From NCBI GenBank assembly GCA_965183875.1, contig CBCYMK010000003.1, positions 1 to 54,308 on the forward strand: a DNA stretch of 54,308 nt, read 5' to 3'. How positions within the stretch are numbered: the first letter of the stretch is position 1; each line of letters starts with the position of its first letter. The DNA is from UBA6772 sp965183875. Its GTDB lineage: Bacteria > Bacteroidota > Bacteroidia > Flavobacteriales > UBA7430. A model generated the notes under the pieces. It was not told where the DNA came from and made no database searches. It saw only the letters and a program-made list of their open reading frames with translations. A program made the translations under genes and the position numbers. Positions 9,116 through 17,826 of the stretch are shown here, in pieces.

Positions 9116-10758
9116 ATGAGACTTATAGTAATAGGTGGTTTATCTGCCGGGCCATCGGCTGCAGCAAAAGCGAGAAGAGAAAACGAAAAGGCAGAAATTT
9201 TGCTTTTCGAAAAAGGAGCAGCAGTAAGCTATGCAACGTGTGGCATTCCCTACGCCCTCTCTGGGGTAATTGAAAATCGCGAAAAACTTATTGTAGTAGA
9301 GGCCAACTTATTAAAAAAACGATTTAATATCGATGTACATCTAGAAGAAGAAGTGCTTCAAGTAGATATTAAAAATAAAGCCATAACAACTACTAAATCT
9401 TCCTATAAGTATGATAAACTGATATTTGCTACCGGTGCCAGTTCTACTGTACCTCCAATAAAAAACATTCAAAACACAACTAACTGGTCTACTTGTAGAA
9501 CTTTAAATGATTTTGACAGAATATTATCAGAAGGAGTAATTCCAGAAGTAAATAAAACGCTAGTTGTAGGAGGGGGATTAATAGGTGTAGAACTCGCCGA
9601 AAATCTAAGAGAGATAAACAAAGAGGTTACCCTTGTAGAGGGGGGAACGCAAATCCTTCCTATGTGGAGCGAAGTTTTTGCAGGAATGGCAGAGCAAATA
9701 TTAGTAGAAAATGGTATTAAGATTTTGAAATCTACTTTTGTTAATGAGTTTATTTCCGAATCGAAAAAAGTAAATTCAGTACTTGTTAGTAATGGCCAAA
9801 ATATAGAAACAGATTATATTATTCTGAGTACAGGGATAAAGCCCAATACTAAGCTATTGATCGATCAAGGTGCCTTACACTTAAAAAATGGAGCTCTTTT
9901 AGTAAACGAAAAAATGGAGACTTCCATTCCTGACATCTATGCTGCAGGTGATAATGTAGCGATAAAAAACCTTCAGACTAAAACGCATGATTATTTCCCA
10001 TTAGGAACACATTCGAATAAAGGTGGACGGACTGCTGGCGCAAATGCAGTAGGTGCTGAATTAGAATTTAAAGGAGCCTATAAAACAGCAATAGTAAAAG
10101 TATTTGATTATACCTTAGCTCGAACAGGAATGAGTTTACAAGATTTACAAAAATCAGCAATAAACTACACATCTGTACTTACCATTTCTGGTTCCACTCC
10201 TTCGTACTACCCAAATCAAAAAGACATAATAGTTGAAATATATTATGATAAGGATACACATAAAATTTTAGGAGCAGAGCTATTTGGCGAAAATGGAGTA
10301 GATAAAAGAGTAGATGTTTTAAGTACAGCGATTTATGCCGGACTTAAAATTGAAGATTTAAGTCAATTAGATTTAGCTTATGCACCGCCCTACTCGCCAG
10401 CTAAGGATCCTATTGTAGTTTCGGGTTTTGTTGCAGAAAACAGTAATCGCTCGATAGTAAATCAAGTCCTTGTTGAAAAGTTTGATCTTATTATTCATAC
10501 TGAAACTGAGTTCACTATTCTTGATGTTCGAAATAAACAAGAGTTAAAAGTGGGTTCATCCCAGGATCGATTAATATTCCATTAGATGAATTAAGATATC
10601 GTTTAGGAGAATTAAAACAAGATGATAATCCAATTTATATTTATTGTGCCAAAGGGATGAGGGGTTATTTAGCCTCGTTAATTTTAACTCAATCGAACTT
10701 TAAAACTGTTTACAATATTTCTGGTGGTTTTAAAATGTGGCGATTACTTGGGAAGTAA
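9116..10758 (+). CDS. CoA-disulfide reductase / rhodanese fusion (CoADR-RHD), one frameshift
   Basis: FAD- and NAD(P)H-dependent enzymes of this group reduce CoA disulfides or CoA persulfide. The N-terminal FAD loop is VIGGLSAGPSAAAKARR, the redox Cys42 sits in YATCGIPYALSG, the NAD(P)H loop is VVGGGLIGVELAENL and IYAAGDNVA is the second FAD motif. Only one active-site cysteine is present, which separates it from glutathione-type reductases. The reading frame breaks near 10554; restoring one T (GG-TTC to GG-TTTC) gives GFIPGSINIPLDEL and a full C-terminal rhodanese domain with active Cys in YIYCAKGMRG, ending at 10758, about 548 residues in all, the normal size of CoADR-RHD. I use the ATG at 9116 because it directly precedes the FAD fold. 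Confidence 0.85.
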
Positions 10759-10829
10759 GTATGTAACTCTAGTCACTTATAAAACGAATTATCTTTCCGA
10801 TTTTTGCAAGAACAAACAAAACAAGAACT

Positions 10830-11135
10830 ATGGATTTACAAGAGCTAATCAATTCAGATAACGTAAATATTGTTGATGTACGAACACCGATGGAGTTCCA
10901 AGATGGCAATGTAAATGGGTCTATTAACATCCCATTGAATGAAGTAACAGAACGCATTGAAGAATTAAGGAATTTACAACCCTTAGTACTTTGCTGTGCC
11001 TCAGGTGGCAGATCGGGTCAGGCAACAGATTATTTAGAAGCTCAAGGCTTTACAGATGTATTTAACGGTGGAGGCTGGACAATGGTTAACGCACAAAAAA
11101 ATAGATATGCTAAATTTTATAAAGAACTTATTTAA
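10830..11135 (+). CDS. Single-domain rhodanese
   Basis: A 101-residue cytoplasmic rhodanese with IVDVRTPMEFQDGNVNGSINIPL and the active-site loop CCASGGRSGQA, in which the second cysteine of the CC pair occupies the sulfur-carrying position. Such proteins shuttle sulfane sulfur between donors and acceptors such as thiols or cyanide. It is the second gene of the sulfur cluster, 71 bases after the CoADR fusion, and overlaps the next rhodanese by 29 bases, so the two are probably translated together. Confidence 0.85.
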   Translation: MDLQELINSDNVNIVDVRTPMEFQDGNVNGSINIPLNEVTERIEELRNLQPLVLCCASGGRSGQATDYLEAQGFTDVFNGGGWTMVNAQKNRYAKFYKELI

Positions 11136-11409
11136 AGGAACTGACTATAAAGCACTAATGGAGCAGGGAGCAAAAGTTATAGATGTTCGGACTGCAGCAG
11201 AATACAAAAACGGACATATTAGAGGGAGCCAGAATATTCCTCTTCAAAAAATAGGGAATCAAACTAAGAAAATAGCATCTTTGAACAGTCCTATTATTTT
11301 ATGTTGCGCTTCAGGAATGCGTTCTGGCCAAGCAACAGCGATGTTAAAATCAGCAGGCGTACAAGCCTATAACGGTGGTTCTTGGGCGAGTCTCAAAGGA
11401 AAAATTTAA
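11107..11409 (+). CDS. Single-domain rhodanese, second copy
   Basis: A 100-residue rhodanese starting MLNFIKNLFK, with VIDVRTAAEYKNGHIRGSQNIPL and the active loop LCCASGMRSGQA. It is clearly a paralogue of its upstream neighbour. The ATG at 11107 is chosen over the upstream in-frame ATG at 11056 because the residues before it are only the out-of-frame reading of the previous gene. The conserved double cysteine is shared with its neighbour. Confidence 0.83.
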   Translation: MLNFIKNLFKGTDYKALMEQGAKVIDVRTAAEYKNGHIRGSQNIPLQKIGNQTKKIASLNSPIILCCASGMRSGQATAMLKSAGVQAYNGGSWASLKGKI

Positions 11410-11454
11410 GCGTAAAACCAAGGCTATCTTCTTATATACAAATATACCTAGTCA

Positions 11455-12177
11455 ATGAAAATACAGTTATTTATTCTAAATATTACAGCCGTATTATTTA
11501 CCGCTTGCACCAATATAGACAATGCAAGTGCTCAGGCAGTGAAGCATGTTTCTGCTCAGGAATTTAAGGCCATTATTGAAACTGGATCTGGAATTATTTT
11601 AGATGTTCGCAGCCCTCAAGAGGTTGCTACAGGACATCTAAAAAACGCGAGTATTATAAATTATTACGATAGCGATTTTGAATCAAAATTAGGCCTTATT
11701 CAGAAAGACAAGGAGATTTATGTATACTGTAGAAGTGGTGGACGAAGTGCGAAGGCTGCAAATATATTAGCAAAACTAGGGCATCCTAAAGTAGTTAATC
11801 TTAAGGGTGGTATTGGAGCTTGGAGAGCTGCAGAACTACCTACTACACTTTCTAAAATAAGTGTTGATGAAAACATCAAAGCACTTACTACAGATGAGTT
11901 TGACAAACTATTAATAGAAAATGAGCTTGTACTTGTTGACTTTCATACACAGTGGTGTGCCCCTTGTAAAAAAATGAGTCCTGTAGTAGATGAGATAGAA
12001 ACTGAGTACAAAGACAAGGCTATGGTTTTGCGTATAGATCTAGATACTAGTACAGATTTAGCAAAAAAATACAGTGTAATATCTGTGCCAACATTTATAG
12101 TTTTTAAAAGTTCGAGTGAAGTATGGCGTCATGCAGGAATAATCTCCAAAGAGCTTTTAATTGAACAGATAAAATAA
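11455..12177 (+). CDS. Exported rhodanese-thioredoxin fusion, probable lipoprotein
   Basis: The 240-residue product has an N-terminal signal ending in LFTAC (Cys18), a weak lipobox; signal peptidase I cleavage after NASAQA is the alternative. A rhodanese domain (about 30-130) carries ILDVRSPQE and the active loop YCRSGGRSA with Cys92. A thioredoxin domain (about 140-240) carries WCAPC at 167-171 and the cis-proline motif VPTF. A natural role would be passing sulfane sulfur to or from thiols in the periplasm, with the thioredoxin domain resolving the persulfide; that is inference. It follows the two cytoplasmic rhodaneses by 45 bases. Confidence 0.85.
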   Translation: MKIQLFILNITAVLFTACTNIDNASAQAVKHVSAQEFKAIIETGSGIILDVRSPQEVATGHLKNASIINYYDSDFESKLGLIQKDKEIYVYCRSGGRSAKAANILAKLGHPKVVNLKGGIGAWRAAELPTTLSKISVDENIKALTTDEFDKLLIENELVLVDFHTQWCAPCKKMSPVVDEIETEYKDKAMVLRIDLDTSTDLAKKYSVISVPTFIVFKSSSEVWRHAGIISKELLIEQIK

Positions 12178-12201
12178 TTTACATCAATTAAAATCACACG
12201 A

Positions 12202-12420
12202 ATGAAGACAAATATGCACAAATTAGATCGAACATTACGTTTAGTTTTTTCGCTTGTAGTAGCTGTTTACTTTTTTCAAACACAGGGAGGACAATCTACT
12301 CCACTAAGCGATATTTTATTTTACCTAGCTATTTTATTTGGTATTACTGGGGCAGTAAATTTCTGTCCATTGTATAAGCTTATGGGAGTTGATACTTCTA
12401 AACCAGATCAGCTTAAATAA
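12202..12420 (+). CDS. DUF2892 family (YgaP-like) inner membrane protein
   Basis: A 72-residue protein with two membrane helices and the family tail FCPLYKLMGVDTSK. DUF2892 is the membrane part of YgaP-type rhodaneses and is often a separate small gene beside rhodanese genes. The conserved Cys in NFCPLY is present. It is the last gene of the sulfur cluster, 24 bases after the rhodanese-thioredoxin gene, and is followed by a terminator. The start may also be the internal ATG at 12214. Confidence 0.82.
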   Translation: MKTNMHKLDRTLRLVFSLVVAVYFFQTQGGQSTPLSDILFYLAILFGITGAVNFCPLYKLMGVDTSKPDQLK

Positions 12421-12422
12421 GA

Positions 12423-12450
12423 AAAGAGCGAACTAAAGTCCGCTCTTTTT
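12423..12450. terminator. Terminator between DUF2892 gene and ferredoxin gene
   Basis: An 8-base stem (AAAGAGCG with CGCTCTTT, 12423-12430 and 12441-12448) is followed by a T-run on the plus strand and preceded by A residues, so it can serve both converging genes. It starts right after the DUF2892 stop. Confidence 0.8.
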
Positions 12451-12676
12451 AAATCTGACTTACCTTTATGATGTTTACGGGACAGGCATCTGCAGCACGT
12501 AAATTTTCATCTAGTTCTTCGTCTCCTACTTTAACTGTGTAAAAGCCTTTTTTATTTTTACCTCCAATTAAAGTGCACTTTCCATCCTTTTTAGACATTC
12601 GCCAGCGCTCGAATGCAATTTCAACACAGTAATTGCAACCTATACACTTATCTCTTTGCTGAGTAATGATTACCAT
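12449..12676 (-). CDS. Small ferredoxin, one 4Fe-4S cluster expected
   Basis: A 75-residue ferredoxin with Cys11, Cys14 and Cys17 (CIGCNYC) and Cys65 in ADACPVNII, enough for one 4Fe-4S cluster; Cys34 is extra. The second cluster of bacterial-type ferredoxins is absent. Its start overlaps the stop of the U32 gene by one base (TAATG), so the two are translationally coupled. The pairing suggests it feeds electrons to or works with the U32 protein. Confidence 0.85.
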   Translation of the reverse strand: MVIITQQRDKCIGCNYCVEIAFERWRMSKKDGKCTLIGGKNKKGFYTVKVGDEELDENLRAADACPVNIIKVSQI

Positions 12677-13917
12677 TAACTCTCAATTAATTTGAAAAGT
12701 TTGTCGGAAGGGCGAATTTTATCCTCTAAGATAAAAGTACATCCATCACCTTTTTTAGCCTCAGTTACCGATTTATCATCTACCCTAATTTCGGTTACCT
12801 GATGCTTTACCAAACCAGTAGTTGGTCCTATAACAAGAATACTGTCTCCTACTTTTAGGGTATGAGCCTCAATCTTAAATTCGGCACATTTCACCTTTGG
12901 GAAATAATGAACACCCTTTCCTAAGTAAAGTTTTTTCTGTGGTGCCTTAGACCCTGGACTATCGGTCCATTCTCCCATTTTTTGACCTAAATAATAGCCA
13001 CTCCAAAAGTCACGGTTAAAAACTGAGCGCAAGTCGTCCATCCACACCTTAACCTTTTCAGAAGTATAAGTACCACTGTTATATGCATCTATAGCAGCAC
13101 GATAAGTTGCTACAGTAGTATGTACATAATCGGCACCTTTACCTCTACCCTCAATTTTTAAAACAGATATTCCTGTTTCAATTAACTGATCTAAAAAATC
13201 AAGTGTACACAAGTCTTTGGGAGACATAATGTATTCGTTATCAATCAGAAGCTCATTTCCATCTTCTACATCGATTACTTTGTATTCTCTTCGGCAATTT
13301 TGCACACAGGCACCACGGTTAGCCGACGAATTATTTGAATGTAAGCTCAAATAACACTTACCACTAACAGCCATGCACAAGGCTCCGTGTCCAAAGACTT
13401 CTATTTCTACTAAATTCCCTGAAGGGCCTGTAATTTGATCTTTTCTTACAGCATCACAAATCTCCTTCATCTGTCGTAAGCTAAGTTCACGAGACAAAAC
13501 CATTACATCTGCAAAATGAGCGTAAAAACGAACGGTTTCGATATTTGTAACATTTAGTTGGGTAGAAATGTGCACCTCTAATCCAATAGAATGTGCATAA
13601 CCTATAACTGCCTGATCGGAGGCAATAATAGCTGTAATACCCGCTTCTTTAGCCTTGTTAACCACACGTTTCATAATACTCAAATCGTGATTGTAAACAA
13701 TTGTATTTAAAGTAATATAGCTACGTACTTTTTTAGGCTCGCAACGCTCAACAATTTCTTCTAAATCGTCTAGTGTAAAATTCATGCTAGCCCTAGCGCG
13801 CATATTCAATTGCTCTACACCAAAATATACTGAATCGGCTCCTGCATCTATTGCTGCTTGCATAGCGGCAAAGTTTCCTGCAGGAGCCATTAATTCAATT
13901 CCTTCTTTCTTTTTCAT
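12676..13917 (-). CDS. U32 peptidase family protein, TrhP/YegQ-like
   Basis: The 413-residue protein has the U32 signature EVFGHGALCMAVSGKCYLS and the downstream RGACVQNCRREY, so Cys181, Cys188, Cys204 and Cys208 are placed as in the Fe-S-binding members of the family. It starts ELMAPAGNFAAMQAAIDAGAD, a TIM-barrel opening shared with TrhP. E. coli TrhP makes 5-hydroxyuridine in tRNA anticodons; the same role here is likely but the family also contains other hydroxylases and collagenase-like proteins. A perfect -7 element (TATTTTTG, minus, 13922-13929) lies so close to the ATG that the message could be nearly leaderless. Confidence 0.85.
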   Translation of the reverse strand: MKKKEGIELMAPAGNFAAMQAAIDAGADSVYFGVEQLNMRARASMNFTLDDLEEIVERCEPKKVRSYITLNTIVYNHDLSIMKRVVNKAKEAGITAIIASDQAVIGYAHSIGLEVHISTQLNVTNIETVRFYAHFADVMVLSRELSLRQMKEICDAVRKDQITGPSGNLVEIEVFGHGALCMAVSGKCYLSLHSNNSSANRGACVQNCRREYKVIDVEDGNELLIDNEYIMSPKDLCTLDFLDQLIETGISVLKIEGRGKGADYVHTTVATYRAAIDAYNSGTYTSEKVKVWMDDLRSVFNRDFWSGYYLGQKMGEWTDSPGSKAPQKKLYLGKGVHYFPKVKCAEFKIEAHTLKVGDSILVIGPTTGLVKHQVTEIRVDDKSVTEAKKGDGCTFILEDKIRPSDKLFKLIES

Positions 13918-13945
13918 CCTGCAAAAATATCACTCTTTGGAGGAG

Positions 13946-13966
13946 AAAAAAGATGATATTTATCAT
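13946..13966 (-). terminator. Minus-strand terminator below the porin gene
   Basis: On the minus strand ATGATA-AA-TATCAT (13953-13966) is followed by a six-T run (13946-13951). It lies 16 bases below the porin stop. The same 14 bases also fit the Crp/Fnr core TGA-N6-TCA, so a regulatory reading is possible. Confidence 0.5.
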
Positions 13967-13981
13967 GCAACATGTGATCTA

Positions 13982-15160
13982 TTACATAAACTTAGGCTTG
14001 ATAACAAACATGAGCCAACCCCAGTTGTTGGAGTAATCCGCAGAACCTCCTTTTAAATGAACAAGACTTTCGGTTGGAGTAGCCATAGAATAGCCCAATT
14101 TAATTGTAATATCGGCTGAGTGTTTATAGGCTATAGAACAATCTAATTCATCTCCTAATTTAGCACCTAAATCATTGGCCATTTCTTCGGCTGCGCTAAA
14201 CATATGGTAGGTAGCTTTAAACATAAATGCATTGTATTTATACGAGGCATTTACATACATATCCTTTAGTCCTACATTATTTCCATGGTTACCTACATAA
14301 AAATAATCCATGAGTCCGTTAAATTTATGGTTAGTTCCAAATAAGGGGGCAAACGCATTGTTTTCACCATTATCTTCTACAGCACTATTACCAGACTGTT
14401 GTTCGTACCCCAACCCAAAGGACATATTGTTCAGTTTATAATTTAAATCTAATCCTATTAATGATGCATTAACAACAGTCACATCATCATCTTGTTTTTG
14501 AAGGTAATAATTAAGAGCTACGTTAAAATTACTGTACTTAGCTTTTATATGTGTTCCAGCAGTAAGCAAACCGTCAGTATCGAGCACTAAGCCACTAAGA
14601 CTAACATCTTTGATTGATTTCCTCAACCTCAAATATTTCATGTCTTGGTATTCTACAGCCCCGTTATCGCCTTGAAAAGTCACACCTAAATCAGCTTCTA
14701 AATAACCATTGTATTTTAAGATCCCTAAGTCATGTGTTCTGGCTTGTTGTGCCCAACCAACATTACCAAAAATCCTGTGGTCATCATAACTTATCTCCTG
14801 ACGACCAATTTTTAAGGACACATCTTTAACTAAGTCAATATTAGCCCAAGCTTCTTGAATATAAGAGCTGCTATTAAAGCTATCGTCAATTTTCTGTAAG
14901 GTTTTACTAGCTCCCCAAGTCCTAACATCTTGTAGCGTTATTTTAGCTGTGTACTTCTCAGCTTTATAATTTAAGTTCAGTCTTGTTCTCTGCGTTGTAG
15001 TACTTGTTGCTCTAGTATCTGCAACAGACAAGGAGTCTTTTGTACCCATTCTGTATTCCGATCTTGGTCTAATTTCAGCATCCATACTAAACTGAGCTTG
15101 TACCATTCCTATTCCCATTGTACTTAGCACAACTAAGAATACTTTTTTCATTGCTTTCAT
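13982..15160 (-). CDS. Outer-membrane porin, alginate-export-like family
   Basis: A 392-residue secreted protein with a signal peptide (MKAMKKVFLVVLSTMGIGMVQA) and then SMDAEIRPRSEYR, KIGRQEISYDDHRIFGNVGW and an amphipathic beta-strand pattern to the C-terminal aromatic residue, as in 16- to 18-stranded porins of the alginate-export group. The name reflects the fold family; the solute is unknown. Its promoter carries an FNR-type box, so it is likely induced together with nitrate respiration and may pass nitrate or nitrite, which is inference. The internal ATG at 15151 is an alternative start. Confidence 0.8.
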   Translation of the reverse strand: MKAMKKVFLVVLSTMGIGMVQAQFSMDAEIRPRSEYRMGTKDSLSVADTRATSTTTQRTRLNLNYKAEKYTAKITLQDVRTWGASKTLQKIDDSFNSSSYIQEAWANIDLVKDVSLKIGRQEISYDDHRIFGNVGWAQQARTHDLGILKYNGYLEADLGVTFQGDNGAVEYQDMKYLRLRKSIKDVSLSGLVLDTDGLLTAGTHIKAKYSNFNVALNYYLQKQDDDVTVVNASLIGLDLNYKLNNMSFGLGYEQQSGNSAVEDNGENNAFAPLFGTNHKFNGLMDYFYVGNHGNNVGLKDMYVNASYKYNAFMFKATYHMFSAAEEMANDLGAKLGDELDCSIAYKHSADITIKLGYSMATPTESLVHLKGGSADYSNNWGWLMFVIKPKFM

Positions 15161-15186
15161 AGAGATTGTTTTTGTTAATAGTTAAA

Positions 15187-15230
15187 CAAATGTATTCGCA
15201 ATGAGCTATACCTCTATTGATTACAATCAG
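15187..15230 (-). promoter_or_regulatory. Porin promoter: FNR-type box plus -7 element
   Basis: On the minus strand, a palindrome (CTGATTGTAATCAA, 15217-15230) is followed by a perfect -7 element TACATTTG (15187-15194). The centre of the palindrome is 29.5 bases from the -7 element, which puts it near -41.5 from the expected start of transcription, the class II activator position. The porin ATG at 15160 follows after 26 bases. Confidence 0.65.
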
Positions 15231-15260
15231 CTACAAGCTTGAATTATAGCAGCATAATGA

Positions 15261-15274
15261 CTGATTATTATCAC
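15261..15274. promoter_or_regulatory. Second Crp/Fnr-type palindrome between porin and moeA
   Basis: CTGATTATTATCAC contains the symmetric core TGAT-N4-ATCA, centred 44 bases from the first box. It lies 137 bases upstream of moeA and could act on either divergent gene. A near-consensus -7 element for moeA, TACATTTA, is at 15383-15390, too far for class II action from this box. Confidence 0.4.
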
Positions 15275-15410
15275 TTAATAAAAGCTTAAACCAAATAAAC
15301 AACAACGGCGCTCAACCTCTCAAACTAATATATATCACATTATGCATTGTTATAAATCATAGATTCAATTAGTTGTCAGTTTTACATTTACATATCGAAA
15401 AAACATACTA

Positions 15411-16604
15411 ATGATAAGTGTAAAAGAAGCCAAGAATTTTGTATTAAACAGCGTCCCTACAACTATATGTAAGTCTATACATTTAGATGAGGCACTCGGA
15501 TATTATTTGGCTGGAGAAATTTTAGCACCGGTAGATTTACCGAATTTCAACAATTCTGCTATGGATGGATATGGAATGTGTTTTTCAGCGATTTTGAAGG
15601 GTGTAAGAAAGTTTAGACTTGTTACCGAAATTAAAGCTGGAGATACCTTAAGTGAAGCCATTACAGAAGATACGACCTGTTCAATTTATACGGGTGCTAT
15701 AGTCCCTCCTTCGGTAGATGTTATAATACCGATAGAACACACCAATTCAGAAGGTGGTTTTGTTGAGATTTTTGATTATCCAATTACTCAACACCAACAT
15801 ATAAGACGGCAAGGGGAACAGATTAAGCAAGGCGAAATTGCTTTACAGAAAGGCCATCTAATAAATGTGGCTTCCATAGGCTTTTTGGCAGCGCTTGGGA
15901 TTACACAGCTAACGGTTTTCTCTAAACCAAAAATAGCCGTAATTACTACTGGTAATGAGTTAGTCGAAATAGGCAACAGTTTACAAACTGGTCAAATATT
16001 TAACAGCAATAAACACTCATTAAAAGCATTAGTAAAAAGTAATGATATAGATCAATGTGAACTCTTTCATACGGAAGATACTTACGAAGGAACCTACACA
16101 GTATTTAAAAATGCACTTATCAACTTTGATATTATCATTTCTACAGGAGGTGTATCTGTTGGTAAATACGACTTGGTTAATGATGTACTAACAGATTTAG
16201 GGGTAAAGAAACAGTTTCACAAAGTGAATCAAAAGCCTGGAAAACCAATTTATTTCGGCTGTAAAGATTCCAAATTAGTGTTTGGACTACCAGGGAATCC
16301 AGCAGCAGTAATCACATCTTTTTACCAATATGTATTGCCAGCAATAAAAAAATGGTGTGGTAATCCGCTACCATTTTTAGAAACTGAAAAGGCTATACTA
16401 GCACACGATATAAAAGTAAAAGGGACTAGAACAAAATTCTTAAAAGCTATAGTTACTAATAAAAATGTAACCATACTTGAAGGACAAGGTTCACATATTT
16501 TACAGAGTATGGCGCTTTCAAATTGCATCGTTGAGATTCAACCCGAGGAGATGGAGTTAGAGAAAGGCACAGAAGTACTCATTCATAAATTGCCTAATGT
16601 ATAA
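15411..16604 (+). CDS. moeA: MoeA, molybdopterin molybdotransferase
   Basis: MoeA inserts molybdate into adenylated molybdopterin. The 397-residue protein shows NSAMDGYGM near residue 49, YTGAIVPPSVDVIIPIEHT, the MogA-like core with IAVITTGNELVEIG and IISTGGVSVGKYD, and GLPGNPAAV near 295. Length is usual. It opens the cofactor operon and overlaps mobA by 8 bases, so coupled translation is expected. The need is explained by the nitrate reductase downstream. Confidence 0.95.
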   Translation: MISVKEAKNFVLNSVPTTICKSIHLDEALGYYLAGEILAPVDLPNFNNSAMDGYGMCFSAILKGVRKFRLVTEIKAGDTLSEAITEDTTCSIYTGAIVPPSVDVIIPIEHTNSEGGFVEIFDYPITQHQHIRRQGEQIKQGEIALQKGHLINVASIGFLAALGITQLTVFSKPKIAVITTGNELVEIGNSLQTGQIFNSNKHSLKALVKSNDIDQCELFHTEDTYEGTYTVFKNALINFDIIISTGGVSVGKYDLVNDVLTDLGVKKQFHKVNQKPGKPIYFGCKDSKLVFGLPGNPAAVITSFYQYVLPAIKKWCGNPLPFLETEKAILAHDIKVKGTRTKFLKAIVTNKNVTILEGQGSHILQSMALSNCIVEIQPEEMELEKGTEVLIHKLPNV

Positions 16605-17160
16605 TTGCTCGGCAATCATATTAGCTGGAGGTCAAAGTTCTAGAATGGGACAAGATAAAGCTTGTATGACTATAGATGGAACTAAAATGCTAACATCCGT
16701 AATAGATCAAATAGAACCGATTACAGACGATATCATTATTTCGACTAATAAAATTGAACACGAGGTTTTTCAAAAAACTTTGGTTTTCGATCTTTTTAAA
16801 AACAAAGGTCCCTTGGCAGGAATTCATGAAGGTCTTATTCAATCTAAACACGAATACTGTTTAGTTCTTAGTTGTGATATACCCTTTATTAAAGAAGCTA
16901 TTCTTAAGAGATTACTCGATGAGCACTTAACAAATGATGCAGCTATAACTATTGCTTCTTGTAATGGGAAAACACATCCATTATGTGGGGTTTACCAAAC
17001 GAAAACTGCAAAGGCCCTAAAAGAATTATTAGTAACAAACATACATAAGATGCATACAGCATTGAACTATTTCAATGTTAAAGTACTCGATTTCCCGATT
17101 GAAGATGAACCTTTTTTCAGAAATCTAAATACGCCTAACGATATAAATCTAAATATATGA
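16597..17160 (+). CDS. mobA: MobA, molybdenum cofactor guanylyltransferase
   Basis: MobA attaches GMP to Mo-molybdopterin to give the MGD form used by NarG. The 187-residue protein has the nucleotidyltransferase signature LAGGQSSRMGQDKA at residues 9-22, then GPLAGIHEGL and LSCDIPFI with the metal-binding Asp. It overlaps moeA by 8 bases and moaD by 4 (ATGA). Confidence 0.94.
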   Translation: MYNCSAIILAGGQSSRMGQDKACMTIDGTKMLTSVIDQIEPITDDIIISTNKIEHEVFQKTLVFDLFKNKGPLAGIHEGLIQSKHEYCLVLSCDIPFIKEAILKRLLDEHLTNDAAITIASCNGKTHPLCGVYQTKTAKALKELLVTNIHKMHTALNYFNVKVLDFPIEDEPFFRNLNTPNDINLNI

Positions 17161-17390
17161 AAGTAGAAGTACTATTTTTTGGTGGACTTAAGGAGTTAAT
17201 GGGCTGTAGCTCGTTGACTATCCCCGAAGTTACAAACTCAGATGCCGTTTTAATATTCTTGAAAGACAAGAACCAATCTTTGGGGAATAAATCATTTCAA
17301 CTGGCTCTAAACAATAAACTGATTAAAGAAAATACATTCTTAAAAAATGGAGATCAATTGGCTTTACTGCCTCCATTTGCAGGTGGCTGA
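17157..17390 (+). CDS. moaD: MoaD, molybdopterin synthase small subunit
   Basis: A 77-residue ubiquitin-like sulfur carrier ending in PPFAGG, the diglycine tail that is converted to a thiocarboxylate and gives sulfur to precursor Z. It starts in an ATGA overlap with mobA and precedes moaE by 9 bases. MoeB, which activates the tail, is not found in the window. Confidence 0.92.
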   Translation: MKVEVLFFGGLKELMGCSSLTIPEVTNSDAVLIFLKDKNQSLGNKSFQLALNNKLIKENTFLKNGDQLALLPPFAGG

Positions 17391-17399
17391 AAATAATTA

Positions 17400-17825
17400 A
17401 TGATGAAGAAAGTATTTATCGAAGGGCCAATAAAGCCCGAATTCATTGCTAACTCAATAGCAAAACATAGTCATAAGACAACTATTGGTGCACATGATAT
17501 ATTTTTAGGTCAGGTGCGGGCAGACAAGGTAGAAGGGAAAGAAGTACAGCAAATAGACTATTCTGCATTTGAAGAAATGGCAGATGGAGCTTTCAACGAA
17601 ATTAGAGAACGTGCCTTTAAGCAATTTGATTTAAGCTGCATGCACATCTATCACAGTTTAGGGGCCGTAAAAGCAGGAGAGATATCGCTGTTTGTATTTG
17701 TTTCATCAAAACATAGAGCTATAGCATTTGATGCCTGTAGAGCAATCGTAGAAGACATAAAGGCTAATGTGCCTATATGGAAAAAAGAAATTTACACTGA
17801 TCAATCACATATTTGGGTAGAATAA
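17400..17825 (+). CDS. moaE: MoaE, molybdopterin synthase large subunit
   Basis: The catalytic subunit that turns precursor Z into molybdopterin with MoaD. The 141-residue protein has DIFLGQVRADKVEGKEVQ, the helix EEMADGAFNEI, YHSLGAVKAGEISLFVFV and the C-terminal KANVPIWKKEIY with the conserved lysines. Two ATG codons in tandem (17400, 17403) can start it. Confidence 0.94.
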   Translation: MMKKVFIEGPIKPEFIANSIAKHSHKTTIGAHDIFLGQVRADKVEGKEVQQIDYSAFEEMADGAFNEIRERAFKQFDLSCMHIYHSLGAVKAGEISLFVFVSSKHRAIAFDACRAIVEDIKANVPIWKKEIYTDQSHIWVE

Positions 17826-17826
17826 C

